The notes under the pieces: model-generated
The model's database searches: none
Told to the model about the DNA's origin: nothing
Seen by the model: only the letters and a program-made list of their open reading frames with translations
Shown here: in pieces, positions 1 through 6,871 of the stretch
Layout: each line of letters starts with the position of its first letter
Numbering within the stretch: position 1 is the stretch's first letter
Translations under genes and position numbers: made by a program
DNA from: Woeseiaceae bacterium
GTDB lineage: Bacteria > Pseudomonadota > Gammaproteobacteria > Steroidobacterales > Woeseiaceae
Length of the DNA: 12,300 nucleotides
Assembly (NCBI GenBank): GCA_022866645.1
Contig: JALHUQ010000333.1
Span: 1-12,300 of the forward strand
Direction of reading: 5' to 3'

Positions 1-317
1 GTTTGTTGGTCGTCCTCGCTATCGTCGGACTCGACAAGTTCAAAATCGATGACCCCGTCGGTGCCATCTCTGTACACGGTGTTGTCGGAATCTGGGGTTT
101 GCTGGCGGTCTGCATTTCCAACCCGGAAGCGAGTTTGCTCACCCAACTCATGGGCATCGCCTGCATCTTTGGCTGGGTGTTTGCCACGAGCTTCGTTGTC
201 TGGTTCATCCTCAAGAAGACCGTCGGTATCCGCGTCTCCGAGGAAGAAGAGTACGAGGGCGTCGATATCAGCGAATGTGGCCTCGAGGCTTACCCGGAAT
301 TTACCGCAGCCGAGTGA
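1..317 (+). CDS. amtB: Ammonium channel AmtB, C-terminal end (5' truncated by window)
   Basis: The last ~105 residues of an Amt/MEP/Rh ammonium channel; the frame is open from the window edge, so the N-terminal part lies upstream. The segment DDPVGAISVHGVVGIWG matches the conserved late transmembrane region of AmtB, and its His fits the second of the paired pore histidines. A last hydrophobic helix (about IACIFGWVFATSFVVWFIL) follows, then the cytoplasmic tail with VGIRVSEEEEYEGVDISECG and a final EAYPEF. In characterised AmtB proteins this tail is where the PII protein GlnK docks to block conduction when nitrogen is plentiful. The channel acts in the inner membrane. Family assignment is firm. 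The usual partner glnK is not in view and may lie upstream. The gene ends in TGA about 50 nt before a strong terminator, so it is the last gene of its transcript. Confidence 0.93.
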   Translation, partial: LLVVLAIVGLDKFKIDDPVGAISVHGVVGIWGLLAVCISNPEASLLTQLMGIACIFGWVFATSFVVWFILKKTVGIRVSEEEEYEGVDISECGLEAYPEFTAAE

Positions 318-367
318 CATAACGGTCTTTTCCACTTGACTGATTATTTTTATTAATATCAGTTACT

Positions 368-399
368 TAGCGGGCCTTCGGGCCCGCTACTTTATTTTT
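368..399 (+). terminator. Rho-independent terminator after amtB
   Basis: A perfect 9-bp stem (TAGCGGGCC at 368-376 with GGCCCGCTA at 381-389) closes on a stable TTCG tetraloop and is followed by a T-rich run (tttattttt) at 391-399. This is a textbook intrinsic terminator on the + strand. It sits 51 nt after the amtB stop and isolates amtB from the promoter of the next gene. Confidence 0.93.
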
Positions 400-426
400 A
401 CGACTGGGAAAATGCCCGGTTTCGCC

Positions 427-442
427 TGTGATCGCGGTCACA
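427..442. promoter_or_regulatory. CRP/Vfr/Clp-type binding site (perfect dyad)
   Basis: TGTGATCGCGGTCACA matches the CRP-family consensus TGTGA-N6-TCACA at all ten defined positions. It lies between the amtB terminator and the DUF4124 gene. The dyad centre is at 434.5, which is 41.5 bp upstream of position 476, the start predicted from the extended -10 at 461-469. That is the classical class II activator position. The motif match is direct observation; the identity of the regulator (CRP, Vfr, Clp, or an FNR-family relative) is inferred. Confidence 0.72.
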
Positions 443-460
443 ATAATTTGACTTTATCCG

Positions 461-469
461 TGCTCTAAT
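461..469 (+). promoter_or_regulatory. Extended -10 promoter element of the DUF4124 gene
   Basis: TGCTCTAAT is a TGN extension plus a hexamer (TCTAAT at 464-469) that matches TATAAT at five of six positions. No good -35 lies 16-18 bp upstream; the CRP-type dyad occupies that zone, as in class II activated promoters. The predicted transcription start, about 7 nt after the hexamer, is 475-477, essentially on the ATG at 476. A TTGACT at 448-453 is too close (10-12 bp) to serve as its -35. Confidence 0.5.
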
Positions 470-475
470 AACGGC

Positions 476-943
476 ATGAAAATTCAAACCTTCTTGACCG
501 GCTTTGCCGCTCTCGCCATCACCGTCAGCAGCGCTGTGTACGCTGACGAAATTTATAAGTGGACTGACGAAGATGGCAATGTCCATTACGAGGACCGCCC
601 GTCGGGCGAGCCTTCGGAACAGCGTTTGCAGTTTTCGTACAATCGCACCGACAGCACCGCCGTAGATGAGCGGGTAAAAGCGCAGCGCGATGTCGCGAAC
701 ACGCGTCTCGAGGCCAGAGCCGACAAGGACGCGGAAGATCAAACAATCGCCGAAGAGCGCGCTGCTGCGGAGAAGAAATTGGAGCAATGCCAACAATATC
801 GCGCCAGCTTGAAAGTCATGCTTGAGTCGCGTCGCGTGTACCGCGAAGACGAAGCAGGTGAGCGTACCTACCTCGACGATACAGCGAGAGCAGAAGCGCG
901 TACAAAGACTGAAGAGCTCATCAAGGAAACCTGCAGCAGCTGA
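476..943 (+). CDS. Secreted DUF4124-domain protein
   Basis: A 155-residue exported protein of unknown function. Residues 1-23 form a Sec signal peptide: MKIQ start, hydrophobic core FLTGFAALAITVSSA, and a V-Y-A signal before D24 that fits signal peptidase I. The mature N-terminus carries the DUF4124 signature IYKWTDEDGNVHYEDRP (residues 26-42), a small beta-strand unit common in gammaproteobacterial periplasmic proteins. Residues about 63-150 are highly charged, rich in Ala, Glu, Arg and Lys, and likely helical or coiled-coil. Cys105 and Cys153 could form a disulfide in the periplasm. The ATG is the only start that gives a proper signal peptide. No Shine-Dalgarno precedes it, and the predicted transcription start falls on or beside it. 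The gene appears to stand alone, between a terminator and the algZ operon. No biochemical role can be assigned. Confidence 0.85.
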   Translation: MKIQTFLTGFAALAITVSSAVYADEIYKWTDEDGNVHYEDRPSGEPSEQRLQFSYNRTDSTAVDERVKAQRDVANTRLEARADKDAEDQTIAEERAAAEKKLEQCQQYRASLKVMLESRRVYREDEAGERTYLDDTARAEARTKTEELIKETCSS

Positions 944-952
944 TATTCGATG

Positions 953-971
953 GTGAGGCCTGGTACCTCAC
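953..971. repeat. Inverted repeat upstream of algZ (possible operator or weak terminator)
   Basis: GTGAGG (953-958) and CCTCAC (966-971) form a perfect 6-bp dyad around a 7-nt centre. It lies 9 nt after the DUF4124 stop codon. No T-run follows, so it is a poor intrinsic terminator. A TACAAT hexamer at 992-997 (five of six to TATAAT, no recognisable -35) could be the -10 for the algZ operon; if so, the dyad centre would lie about 42 bp upstream of the start. The half-sites are too far apart for CRP. Function is uncertain. Confidence 0.35.
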
Positions 972-1024
972 ACTAGATTCGCTGCTGGCGTTACAATAGG
1001 TGCTTGCGTAACAGGAGCGCCGGT

Positions 1025-2086
1025 TTGATCGCCGCCAAGAACCCCAACAACGACTCTGCTCAGGCATATCTGCCTGATTTCTGTGCGGCCGGCACGCTCT
1101 TTATCATCGTGCTCGTTGCGGAACTGATAGCGTTCGCCCTGACACTCGCCTCCTATGGCTCCGATCAACAGTTCCTGATCGAACTTTCTAAAACGTCTTT
1201 CATGATTCTCTGGATCGCGTTGCTGGGTACCGCGCTGATGTGCCAACTCAAGGCGTATCTCGAGCGCGCTGGGCAAACCCGTGCATTTGTCATCAGCTTC
1301 GTCGTTCTTGAACTCATGTGTCTCGCCGTCGCCGAAGGTGCCTGGCAACTCACGCGCATCTTTGGTGAGTCCCTGATCATCGACGACACGCACGCAACGT
1401 TCATATTGCGAACCTTCGCGATCAGTTCCATCGTCATCGCTCTTGCCATGCGCTACCTTTATATCTCCAGCGAGTGGCGGCGCAGCGTCGTACTCGAAGC
1501 ACAAGCGCGAATCAGTGCTTTGCAGGCCTTGATACGACCGCACTTCTTGTTCAACAGCATGAATACGATCGCTTCGTTAACCCGCACCGACCCGGCTCGC
1601 GCAGAGGAAGCGGTTGAAGATCTGTCCGATCTGCTACGGGCCAATCTGGGTGGTTCCGCCAATCGATCATCGCTCAAGCAGGAATTCGAAACTGCTGCTA
1701 TTTATCAGCGTATTGAAAAACTCCGTCTGGGCGATCGCCTCGCCGTGCGTTGGGATATCGCCGCACTGCCGATGCGGGCGCGGATTCCGAGTTTGACTAT
1801 TCAGCCGCTGCTCGAAAACGCGATTTATCATGGCATCGAGTTGTTGCCGGATGGCGGCGAAGTCCTGGTCACAGGCAGGCAAGACATTGATCGTCTGGAA
1901 ATCTCGATCTCAAATCCCGTGGCGATCGGTGAAAAGCGCAGCACGGGCGGCAATAAGATGGCGATGTCGAATATTCGGCAGCGATTTGAGCTCGCGTATG
2001 AAGGCAAAGCCAGTGTGAAGATTGATGAAGCCAGCGATCGATTCACCGTGACGCTTCGATTCCCATTGGACGTGGCCGAATCATGA
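1025..2086 (+). CDS. algZ: AlgZ/FimS-type sensor histidine kinase (LytS family)
   Basis: A membrane sensor kinase of 353 residues. Four hydrophobic segments (about 21-43, 57-75, 87-107 and 126-146) form the N-terminal sensor. A LytS-type kinase domain (His_kinase family) follows: H-box RPHFLFNSMNTIASL with the candidate phospho-acceptor His173, N-box QPLLENAIYHGI with Asn264, and the glycine-poor nucleotide-lid motif GGNKMAMSNIRQRFE (about 308-322). In AlgZ-type kinases this lid departs from the usual G-box, so it is family-typical here. I chose TTG at 1025 because AGGAG (1013-1017) sits 7 nt upstream; an in-frame TTG at 1004 would add seven residues but has only a poorly spaced AGG. The stop overlaps the start of the response regulator gene by 4 nt (ATGA), so the two are translationally coupled and surely partners. 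The sensed signal is unknown. Confidence 0.87.
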   Translation: MIAAKNPNNDSAQAYLPDFCAAGTLFIIVLVAELIAFALTLASYGSDQQFLIELSKTSFMILWIALLGTALMCQLKAYLERAGQTRAFVISFVVLELMCLAVAEGAWQLTRIFGESLIIDDTHATFILRTFAISSIVIALAMRYLYISSEWRRSVVLEAQARISALQALIRPHFLFNSMNTIASLTRTDPARAEEAVEDLSDLLRANLGGSANRSSLKQEFETAAIYQRIEKLRLGDRLAVRWDIAALPMRARIPSLTIQPLLENAIYHGIELLPDGGEVLVTGRQDIDRLEISISNPVAIGEKRSTGGNKMAMSNIRQRFELAYEGKASVKIDEASDRFTVTLRFPLDVAES

Positions 2087-2829
2087 GGGTGCTCGTCGTT
2101 GATGACGAACAGCCGGCGCGCGAAAGACTCAAGCAGTTGCTGGACGATGAGCCTGCCTATGATTGTGTTGGCGAAGCGGCTAACGGTCGCGATGCCATTC
2201 GTCTGTCATCTGAATTGGCACCGGATATTATTTTGCTCGATATCCGCATGCCGGGTATGGACGGCATTGAAACGGCCCACCACCTGAACACGCTGCAAAA
2301 TCCGCCCGCGATCGTATTCACTACGGCCTATGACGAGTACGCGATCGATGCTTTTGACGCTCGTGCCATCGGTTACGTCCTGAAACCGGTACGTCGTACG
2401 CGGCTCACTGCCGCTCTGGAGCACGCATCTCGTTTGGCGCCGAGTACCCTGAAGTCCGTCGCAACGCAGGCAAACATCAGTGCCGCGAGAAAGCATATCT
2501 GCGCTCGTGCCCATGGCGAGCTGCGATTGATTCCTATCGTCGACATATTCTGTTTTCGCGCCGATCAGAAATACCTGACCGTCGATCATGTGAATGGCCA
2601 GGACCTGATAGACGAATCGCTGACGGCGCTCGCCGAAGAATTTAGCGAAAGCTTTATTCGCATCCATCGAGGTGCACTGGTCGCTATCCGATACATAGAA
2701 AGAGTCGAGAAAACTTCAGACGGCAAGAGTCTCGTCATTCTTCGCGACGACTCGCAAGTCGACGACAAAGAGTTGATAATCAGTCGCCGGCATTTGGCAG
2801 AAGCGCGCCGGCGCTTGAAAGGAGTCTAG
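2083..2829 (+). CDS. algR: AlgR-type LytTR response regulator
   Basis: A 248-residue DNA-binding response regulator, the same length as Pseudomonas AlgR. The receiver domain (about 1-115) has the acidic pocket Asp7/Asp8, the phospho-acceptor Asp53 in LLDIRMPGMDG, the conserved Thr81 in FTTAYDEYA and Lys101 in YVLKPV. A linker leads to a LytTR DNA-binding domain (about 135-245), recognised by IVDIFCFRADQKYLTV and by FIRIHRGALVAIRYIERV. LytTR proteins bind paired short sites as dimers and usually activate transcription. Its gene overlaps the kinase gene upstream and lies 5 nt before hemC. In Pseudomonas the orthologous pair controls alginate, type IV pili and other virulence traits; no such genes are in this window, so its targets here are unknown. 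No likely AlgR site was seen in the gaps, but I did not search exhaustively. Confidence 0.92.
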   Translation: MRVLVVDDEQPARERLKQLLDDEPAYDCVGEAANGRDAIRLSSELAPDIILLDIRMPGMDGIETAHHLNTLQNPPAIVFTTAYDEYAIDAFDARAIGYVLKPVRRTRLTAALEHASRLAPSTLKSVATQANISAARKHICARAHGELRLIPIVDIFCFRADQKYLTVDHVNGQDLIDESLTALAEEFSESFIRIHRGALVAIRYIERVEKTSDGKSLVILRDDSQVDDKELIISRRHLAEARRRLKGV

Positions 2830-2834
2830 GTCGC

Positions 2835-3761
2835 TTGAAAATTCGTATTGCAACTCGTAAGAGTGCTCTGGCGCTTTGGCAGGCCAACCACGTTGCGGCT
2901 GCGCTGCGCGAGTTGCCAGAAGTTTCCGGCACTGAACTTCTTCCCCTGTCGACGAAGGGCGATGAAATTCTTGATCGCAGTCTGCAAAAGATTGGTGGTA
3001 AGGGCTTGTTCATCAAAGAGCTCGAGGTAGCGATGCAAAATGGTGATGCAGACCTCGCCGTGCATTCAATGAAAGACGTGCCCGCGGACATGCCGGATGG
3101 ATTTTGCCTCGCCGCCCTATTGGCACGGGCAAATCACAAAGATGCCCTGGTCAGCGCCAGCGGAACTCAACTGCAGGACCTGCCGCTGAACGCCCGCATT
3201 GGTAGCTCAAGTTTGCGACGTCAGGCCCAGTTAAGAATGCTGCGCCCGGATTTGCGTATTGAGCCACTGCGAGGAAACGTGAATACGCGGCTCGCGAAAC
3301 TTGAGAACGGCGATTACGATGCGATCATACTGGCGGCAGCAGGACTCGAGCGGCTTGAACTCGACCATCACATCAGCCATCAGTTCTCGCCAGCAGAAAT
3401 GCTGCCCGCGGCGGCACAAGGCGTACTCGGCATTGAGTGCCTCGCGAGTAACACGAAATTGCGAGCGATACTTGGCAGACTCAGCGATCCGATCTCGGTA
3501 CTGACAACCTCTGCCGAACGGTCAATCGCCAGAGCGCTCAAGGCCAGCTGCCAGTCGCCAGTCGCAGCGTTTGCCACTATTGACAATGGCACGCTCGAAT
3601 TGACCGCGCTCGTCGCTCACCCGGATGGTTCGCAGTCCATCAGGGACTCCATTTCCGGGAATGCTGCCGACGCAGCACAATTGGGGGAGACATTGGCGGC
3701 GCGCCTCATCAAAAATGGCGCACGCGAATTGCTGGATTCTATTGAGGCGTCTCATGACTGA
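2835..3761 (+). CDS. hemC: Hydroxymethylbilane synthase (porphobilinogen deaminase)
   Basis: A cytosolic enzyme that joins four porphobilinogens into the linear hydroxymethylbilane, an early step of heme biosynthesis. Its 308 residues match the family length. The N-terminus KIRIATRKSALALWQA is characteristic. Key features are STKGD (39-43), the catalytic Asp81 in HSMKDVP, the Arg-rich GSSSLRRQAQL (123-133) and LRGNVNTRL that bind the growing chain, and Cys239, which should carry the dipyrromethane cofactor. The cofactor loop reads ASCQSPV instead of the more usual GGCQVP, but the Cys, Gln and Pro remain. The start is TTG: it gives the family N-terminus and has AAAGGAG at 2818-2824, inside the end of algR, with a 10-nt spacer. 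The gene overlaps hemD by 8 nt. Confidence 0.97.
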   Translation: MKIRIATRKSALALWQANHVAAALRELPEVSGTELLPLSTKGDEILDRSLQKIGGKGLFIKELEVAMQNGDADLAVHSMKDVPADMPDGFCLAALLARANHKDALVSASGTQLQDLPLNARIGSSSLRRQAQLRMLRPDLRIEPLRGNVNTRLAKLENGDYDAIILAAAGLERLELDHHISHQFSPAEMLPAAAQGVLGIECLASNTKLRAILGRLSDPISVLTTSAERSIARALKASCQSPVAAFATIDNGTLELTALVAHPDGSQSIRDSISGNAADAAQLGETLAARLIKNGARELLDSIEASHD

Positions 3762-4533
3762 CACCCCACTGCACGGGGTTGGCGTTCTCGTCACTCGTCC
3801 GCGCGCACAGGCCGCCGAGCTGATGGTAGCGATACAGAGCAAAGGCGGCACAGCGATATCGTTTCCCGTTATTGAAATCGTGCCGCGAGATGAATCGGCG
3901 ATCATGTCCGATGCTCGTGCCCTGCCCAAGCCCGACATCGCTTTGTTTGTCAGCCGCAATGCGGTCTACCACGGACTCGCCTATGCCGAGGGGGCGATGA
4001 AGGGAGCTACGGGCCCAACGACGGCTGCGGCTATTGAATCGGCCGGCCAAACAGTAGAGATCAAGCCAGTGCAGGGCTACGACAGTGAAAGCTTGCTCGC
4101 GGAACCGGCTTTACAGGACGTGGCCGGCAAGCAAGTACTGATCCTGCGCGGCGGTGACGGCCGGGAACTGCTGGCCACTACACTCGTGGAGCGCGGTGCC
4201 AGCGTCCATTATCTGTCGGTCTATGAGCGTCGACTTCCGGACAATAGTCGCAAATTACTCGCCAGTATCGAAGCGGCGTGGCGCGACGGACGAGTCAACG
4301 CAGTAACGATAATGAGCGTCGAGACACTCACAAACCTGATCGCCTTGCTGTCGGACTGGTGTATTCAACAACTTGAAGGCGTACCACTGGTGACTCCGTC
4401 AACTCGTGTGATAAAAGAACTGTTAGCTCGTTTCCCGGCCTCAAGGCCTATTTTGGCTGCCGGGCCACAGGCAGATGATATGGTTGACGCGATTATTGGA
4501 ATACACAGAAGCAACTCCGGAATAGCACCATGA
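3754..4533 (+). CDS. hemD: Uroporphyrinogen-III synthase
   Basis: Closes hydroxymethylbilane into uroporphyrinogen III, with inversion of ring D, in the cytosol. HemD sequences diverge strongly, but several family landmarks remain in the 259 residues: VLVTRPRAQAAEL (11-23), FPVIEIVP (37-44), LFVSRNAV (64-71), VLILRGGDGRELLATTL (128-144), the following SVYERRLP (155-162), and the C-terminal stretch VPLVTPSTRVIKELLAR (210-226). These fit the two-lobed, alternating alpha/beta fold. I chose ATG at 3754 because GAGG (3744-3747) lies 6 nt before it and it gives the usual N-terminus; an upstream open extension to 3625 runs inside hemC and is not family-like. It overlaps hemC by 8 nt and hemX by 4 nt (ATGA), as expected for consecutive steps of one pathway. 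Confidence 0.93.
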   Translation: MTDTPLHGVGVLVTRPRAQAAELMVAIQSKGGTAISFPVIEIVPRDESAIMSDARALPKPDIALFVSRNAVYHGLAYAEGAMKGATGPTTAAAIESAGQTVEIKPVQGYDSESLLAEPALQDVAGKQVLILRGGDGRELLATTLVERGASVHYLSVYERRLPDNSRKLLASIEAAWRDGRVNAVTIMSVETLTNLIALLSDWCIQQLEGVPLVTPSTRVIKELLARFPASRPILAAGPQADDMVDAIIGIHRSNSGIAP

Positions 4534-5642
4534 GCGACAATCAAAACGAAATTCAAGCCGGCAATGACGCCGAATTTGCCGCAGAAGACCGCACACCGGC
4601 CAAGACTGCTGCTCGTGGCAACGGTACTGCATGGCTCGCCATACTGCTGTCTGTGGTAGCGCTGGCGACGGCTGCTTACATCGCCTTTGAGGACTGGCGA
4701 TCCGATGATGATTCCGGCGAACTGGACAATCTCGCCAGCATCGAAAGTCTCACCCGACGCGTCGACCAGTCCGGCACGGCACTCGCGGCGCTGGAATCAC
4801 GAGTGGGGCAGATTAAGCACCCGGATTACGGCGAAGATATAGCTGCTGTGCGTCGTGATGTCGAAGACCAGATTCGCCTGTTGGGTTCGCTGCCCCCGCG
4901 CGTGTCAGCCGTCGAGAGTTCCGTCGCCAGCCTCGCCGGTATATCCACCGGCGCACGCGAGACATTTCTTCTGGCAGAGGCCGAATACTATCTGCAAATC
5001 GGTAACGCCCAGTTGCAACTCGCGAACAATCCACATCTGGCCGCGCTCGCGCTCGGCATGGCGGATGAACGAGTGACTCAATTGTCGGACCCGGCACTAA
5101 CGGCCGTACGGCGAGCGATTGCGGATGAGCTCGCAGCGCTTGCGGTCATGAAGAAACCGGATCTTGAGGGAGCGACGCTGACGCTGGCGAGTCTGGCCCG
5201 GGTCGTTGAGTCCTTGCCGCTCGCCGGTGAGACGCCAGCGGCTGACGATGCGGTGGACGCCGAGCGCAGCGGTGTCGATCGAGCGTGGAGTTCGATCAAG
5301 GACGCAATGTCGGGTCTGGTCAAAGTTACGCCCCCCGATCAGGCGAAACTCGCGCTGGTATCGCCAGACGCCGAGTACTTCTTGCGCAATAATATTGCGT
5401 TGCAGCTGCAATCGGCACGACTCGCGCTGCTGCGAGGCGAACAGGCCATTTTCGAACAAACGCTCGATGACACCAGCGCACTGCTCAGTACCTATTTTGA
5501 CGCCAGCAGCGAACAGGTTGTAAGCGCGCTGCTAACGATCGGAGAAATACGCAAAAACGTATTGACTGCGGCTGCACCCGATATTTCCGAGTCGCTGCGC
5601 TTGCTGCGCCAGGTTCGAATATTGCGCGAGAGCGCCGAGTGA
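4530..5642 (+). CDS. hemX: HemX-like inner-membrane protein
   Basis: A 370-residue protein of the HemX family, found after hemD in many gammaproteobacteria. It has an acidic cytoplasmic N-terminus (1-30), one transmembrane helix (about 33-53, AWLAILLSVVALATAAYIAF), then a likely coiled coil (about 70-130) and a large periplasmic domain. The family hallmark is clear in FLLAEAEYYLQIGNAQLQL and the following A-L-x-x-A-D-E-R-V-x-x-L-x-DP pattern. Some databases call HemX a uroporphyrinogen-III C-methyltransferase, but no SAM-binding methyltransferase motif is visible, so I do not support that activity. A structural or scaffolding role in heme synthesis is suspected in the family but not shown. 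It overlaps both neighbours by 4 nt, which implies coupled translation. Confidence 0.9.
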   Translation: MSDNQNEIQAGNDAEFAAEDRTPAKTAARGNGTAWLAILLSVVALATAAYIAFEDWRSDDDSGELDNLASIESLTRRVDQSGTALAALESRVGQIKHPDYGEDIAAVRRDVEDQIRLLGSLPPRVSAVESSVASLAGISTGARETFLLAEAEYYLQIGNAQLQLANNPHLAALALGMADERVTQLSDPALTAVRRAIADELAALAVMKKPDLEGATLTLASLARVVESLPLAGETPAADDAVDAERSGVDRAWSSIKDAMSGLVKVTPPDQAKLALVSPDAEYFLRNNIALQLQSARLALLRGEQAIFEQTLDDTSALLSTYFDASSEQVVSALLTIGEIRKNVLTAAAPDISESLRLLRQVRILRESAE

Positions 5643-6835
5643 AGATTGGCATCATCGTCGTCCTTGCCTTGTTCGCGAGCGCGTTCGCGGCCCATTTTCT
5701 GTTATCGGATCCTGGCTATGTCGTCATAAACTTTCGCGGTTATCTCGTCGAGATGTCAGTACCGGTACTCGTATTTCTGACCGCCACGCTCTTTGCACTT
5801 ATCTGGCTGCTGCGAAAGGTCATCATGGCGCCGCGCCGCATCGGAGCAGCGGCAGGACGCTACCGCTCAGTCCGCTCAGGCCGGAAAATGACACTCGGCA
5901 TGATCGAGGTTGCAGAAGGCAATTTCGCGCGCGGTGAACGGCTGCTCGCGCGGGCTGCCAGTACGAGTGACTCACCTTTGTTCAACTACCTGCAGGCGGC
6001 GCGTGCGGCACATCTTCAGGGTCGCAATGAGCGGCGCGACGAATGGCTGCGGATGGCCTACCAGGAGGTCCCGGAGGCGGCTAATGCGGTATTGCTGACG
6101 CAAGCCGAGTTCCAGCTCGACCAGGGACAACTCGAACTGGCGCTTGCTACCCTGCGCCGTCTGGACGAAAACTCCAAAGACCACGGGCATGCGCTGACGC
6201 TGATGGGGCGTCTCTACTTCAAGCTGGAAGATTGGTCAGCACTTCGAGACATCCTGCCGCGCGTCACAAAACACGGCCAGGTCAAACCCGAAACGCTGAA
6301 TGCCTGGACAGTGCGCATCCATCGGGAAACGCTCGACCATGTCAGCGATGGCGATGCGCTTGCGCTCGCCTGGAAGGACGTTCCGAAGGCTCTAAAAACG
6401 GACGTCTCGCTACTCGAGTCCTACTTCAAAGCTCTGATGCGAGCCGGGCTGCACGAAAGGGCCGAGAAGGAGTTGACCGCGGCGCTCAAGTCCAGCTGGC
6501 GTGGCCCGCTGGTCCGTCTGTTCGGTCTCGTTGAAGGCGCCAACGCCAGCAAACAACTCAAACGCGCCGAAGGCTGGCTCGCCGCCCACAGCGATGACCC
6601 GGATCTGTTACTGAGCGCCGCCAGACTGTGCCTGCGCAATGAACTCTGGGGAAAAGCCCGCAGCTACCTGGAAACCATGATCAGCCTCCGCCCGAGTCCG
6701 GAGGTGTACCAGGAATACGGCGCCCTGCTGAACCGGCTGGGCGACACAGAAGCAGCCGCTGACGCCTACCGGGATGGCCTGGGCATGGTCGCCGGCAGCA
6801 ATCTGCCAGCATTGGAATACAAGGCCCACCATTAG
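5639..6835 (+). CDS. hemY: HemY-type inner-membrane TPR protein
   Basis: A 398-residue protein of the proteobacterial HemY family. This is unrelated to the protoporphyrinogen oxidase also called HemY in Bacillus. Two transmembrane helices (about 2-22 and 41-62) flank the conserved HemY_N segment PGYVVINFRGYLVEMS (30-45). The rest is a cytoplasmic helical-repeat region with TPR-like units, for example EGNFARGERLLARAAS (about 92-107) and YQEYGALLNRLGDTEAAADA near the C-terminus. The start is GTG at 5639, overlapping the hemX stop (GTGA) and giving MKIGIIVVLAL as membrane anchor. The family sits at the end of the hemCDX operon and is thought to aid late heme synthesis or its protein assemblies; its exact role is unresolved. 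A 7-bp inverted repeat begins at the stop codon. Confidence 0.92.
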   Translation: MKIGIIVVLALFASAFAAHFLLSDPGYVVINFRGYLVEMSVPVLVFLTATLFALIWLLRKVIMAPRRIGAAAGRYRSVRSGRKMTLGMIEVAEGNFARGERLLARAASTSDSPLFNYLQAARAAHLQGRNERRDEWLRMAYQEVPEAANAVLLTQAEFQLDQGQLELALATLRRLDENSKDHGHALTLMGRLYFKLEDWSALRDILPRVTKHGQVKPETLNAWTVRIHRETLDHVSDGDALALAWKDVPKALKTDVSLLESYFKALMRAGLHERAEKELTAALKSSWRGPLVRLFGLVEGANASKQLKRAEGWLAAHSDDPDLLLSAARLCLRNELWGKARSYLETMISLRPSPEVYQEYGALLNRLGDTEAAADAYRDGLGMVAGSNLPALEYKAHH

Positions 6836-6866
6836 GGGCAAGACTACGAGCGAGATCGGGCCCCTA
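6833..6866. terminator. Hairpin between convergent hemY and parA (possible terminator)
   Basis: TAGGGGC (6833-6839, including the hemY stop codon) and GCCCCTA (6860-6866) form a perfect 7-bp stem with a 20-nt loop. It occupies nearly the whole gap between two convergent genes, where a bidirectional terminator is expected. Neither side has a clear T-run, so it is weak as an intrinsic terminator; rho-dependent ending is also possible. Confidence 0.35.
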
Positions 6867-6871
6867 TGAAC

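Noticed and set aside
336..365. TTGACT plus AT-rich imperfect inverted repeat as a promoter before the terminator
   Set aside because: The only -10-like hexamer (TAATAT at 354-359) is 12 bp away, too close, and any transcript would run straight into the strong terminator at 368-399.
448..471. TTGACT (448-453) with TAATAA (466-471) as the DUF4124 promoter
   Set aside because: A 12-bp spacer is too short; the CRP dyad with the extended -10 fits better.
968..1543. 191-codon open frame on the minus strand over algZ
   Set aside because: Highly polar, low-complexity translation antisense to the membrane region of algZ; no sign of a real protein.
3523..3570. HemC cofactor loop reads ASCQSPV instead of GGCQVP, perhaps an inactive enzyme
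   Set aside because: The cofactor Cys, neighbouring Gln and Pro and the catalytic Asp are kept; I recall Ser-Cys variants of this loop in other proteobacteria.
4530..5642. HemX as a uroporphyrinogen-III methyltransferase
   Set aside because: The name is used in databases, but the sequence has one membrane helix and no SAM-binding methyltransferase motif.
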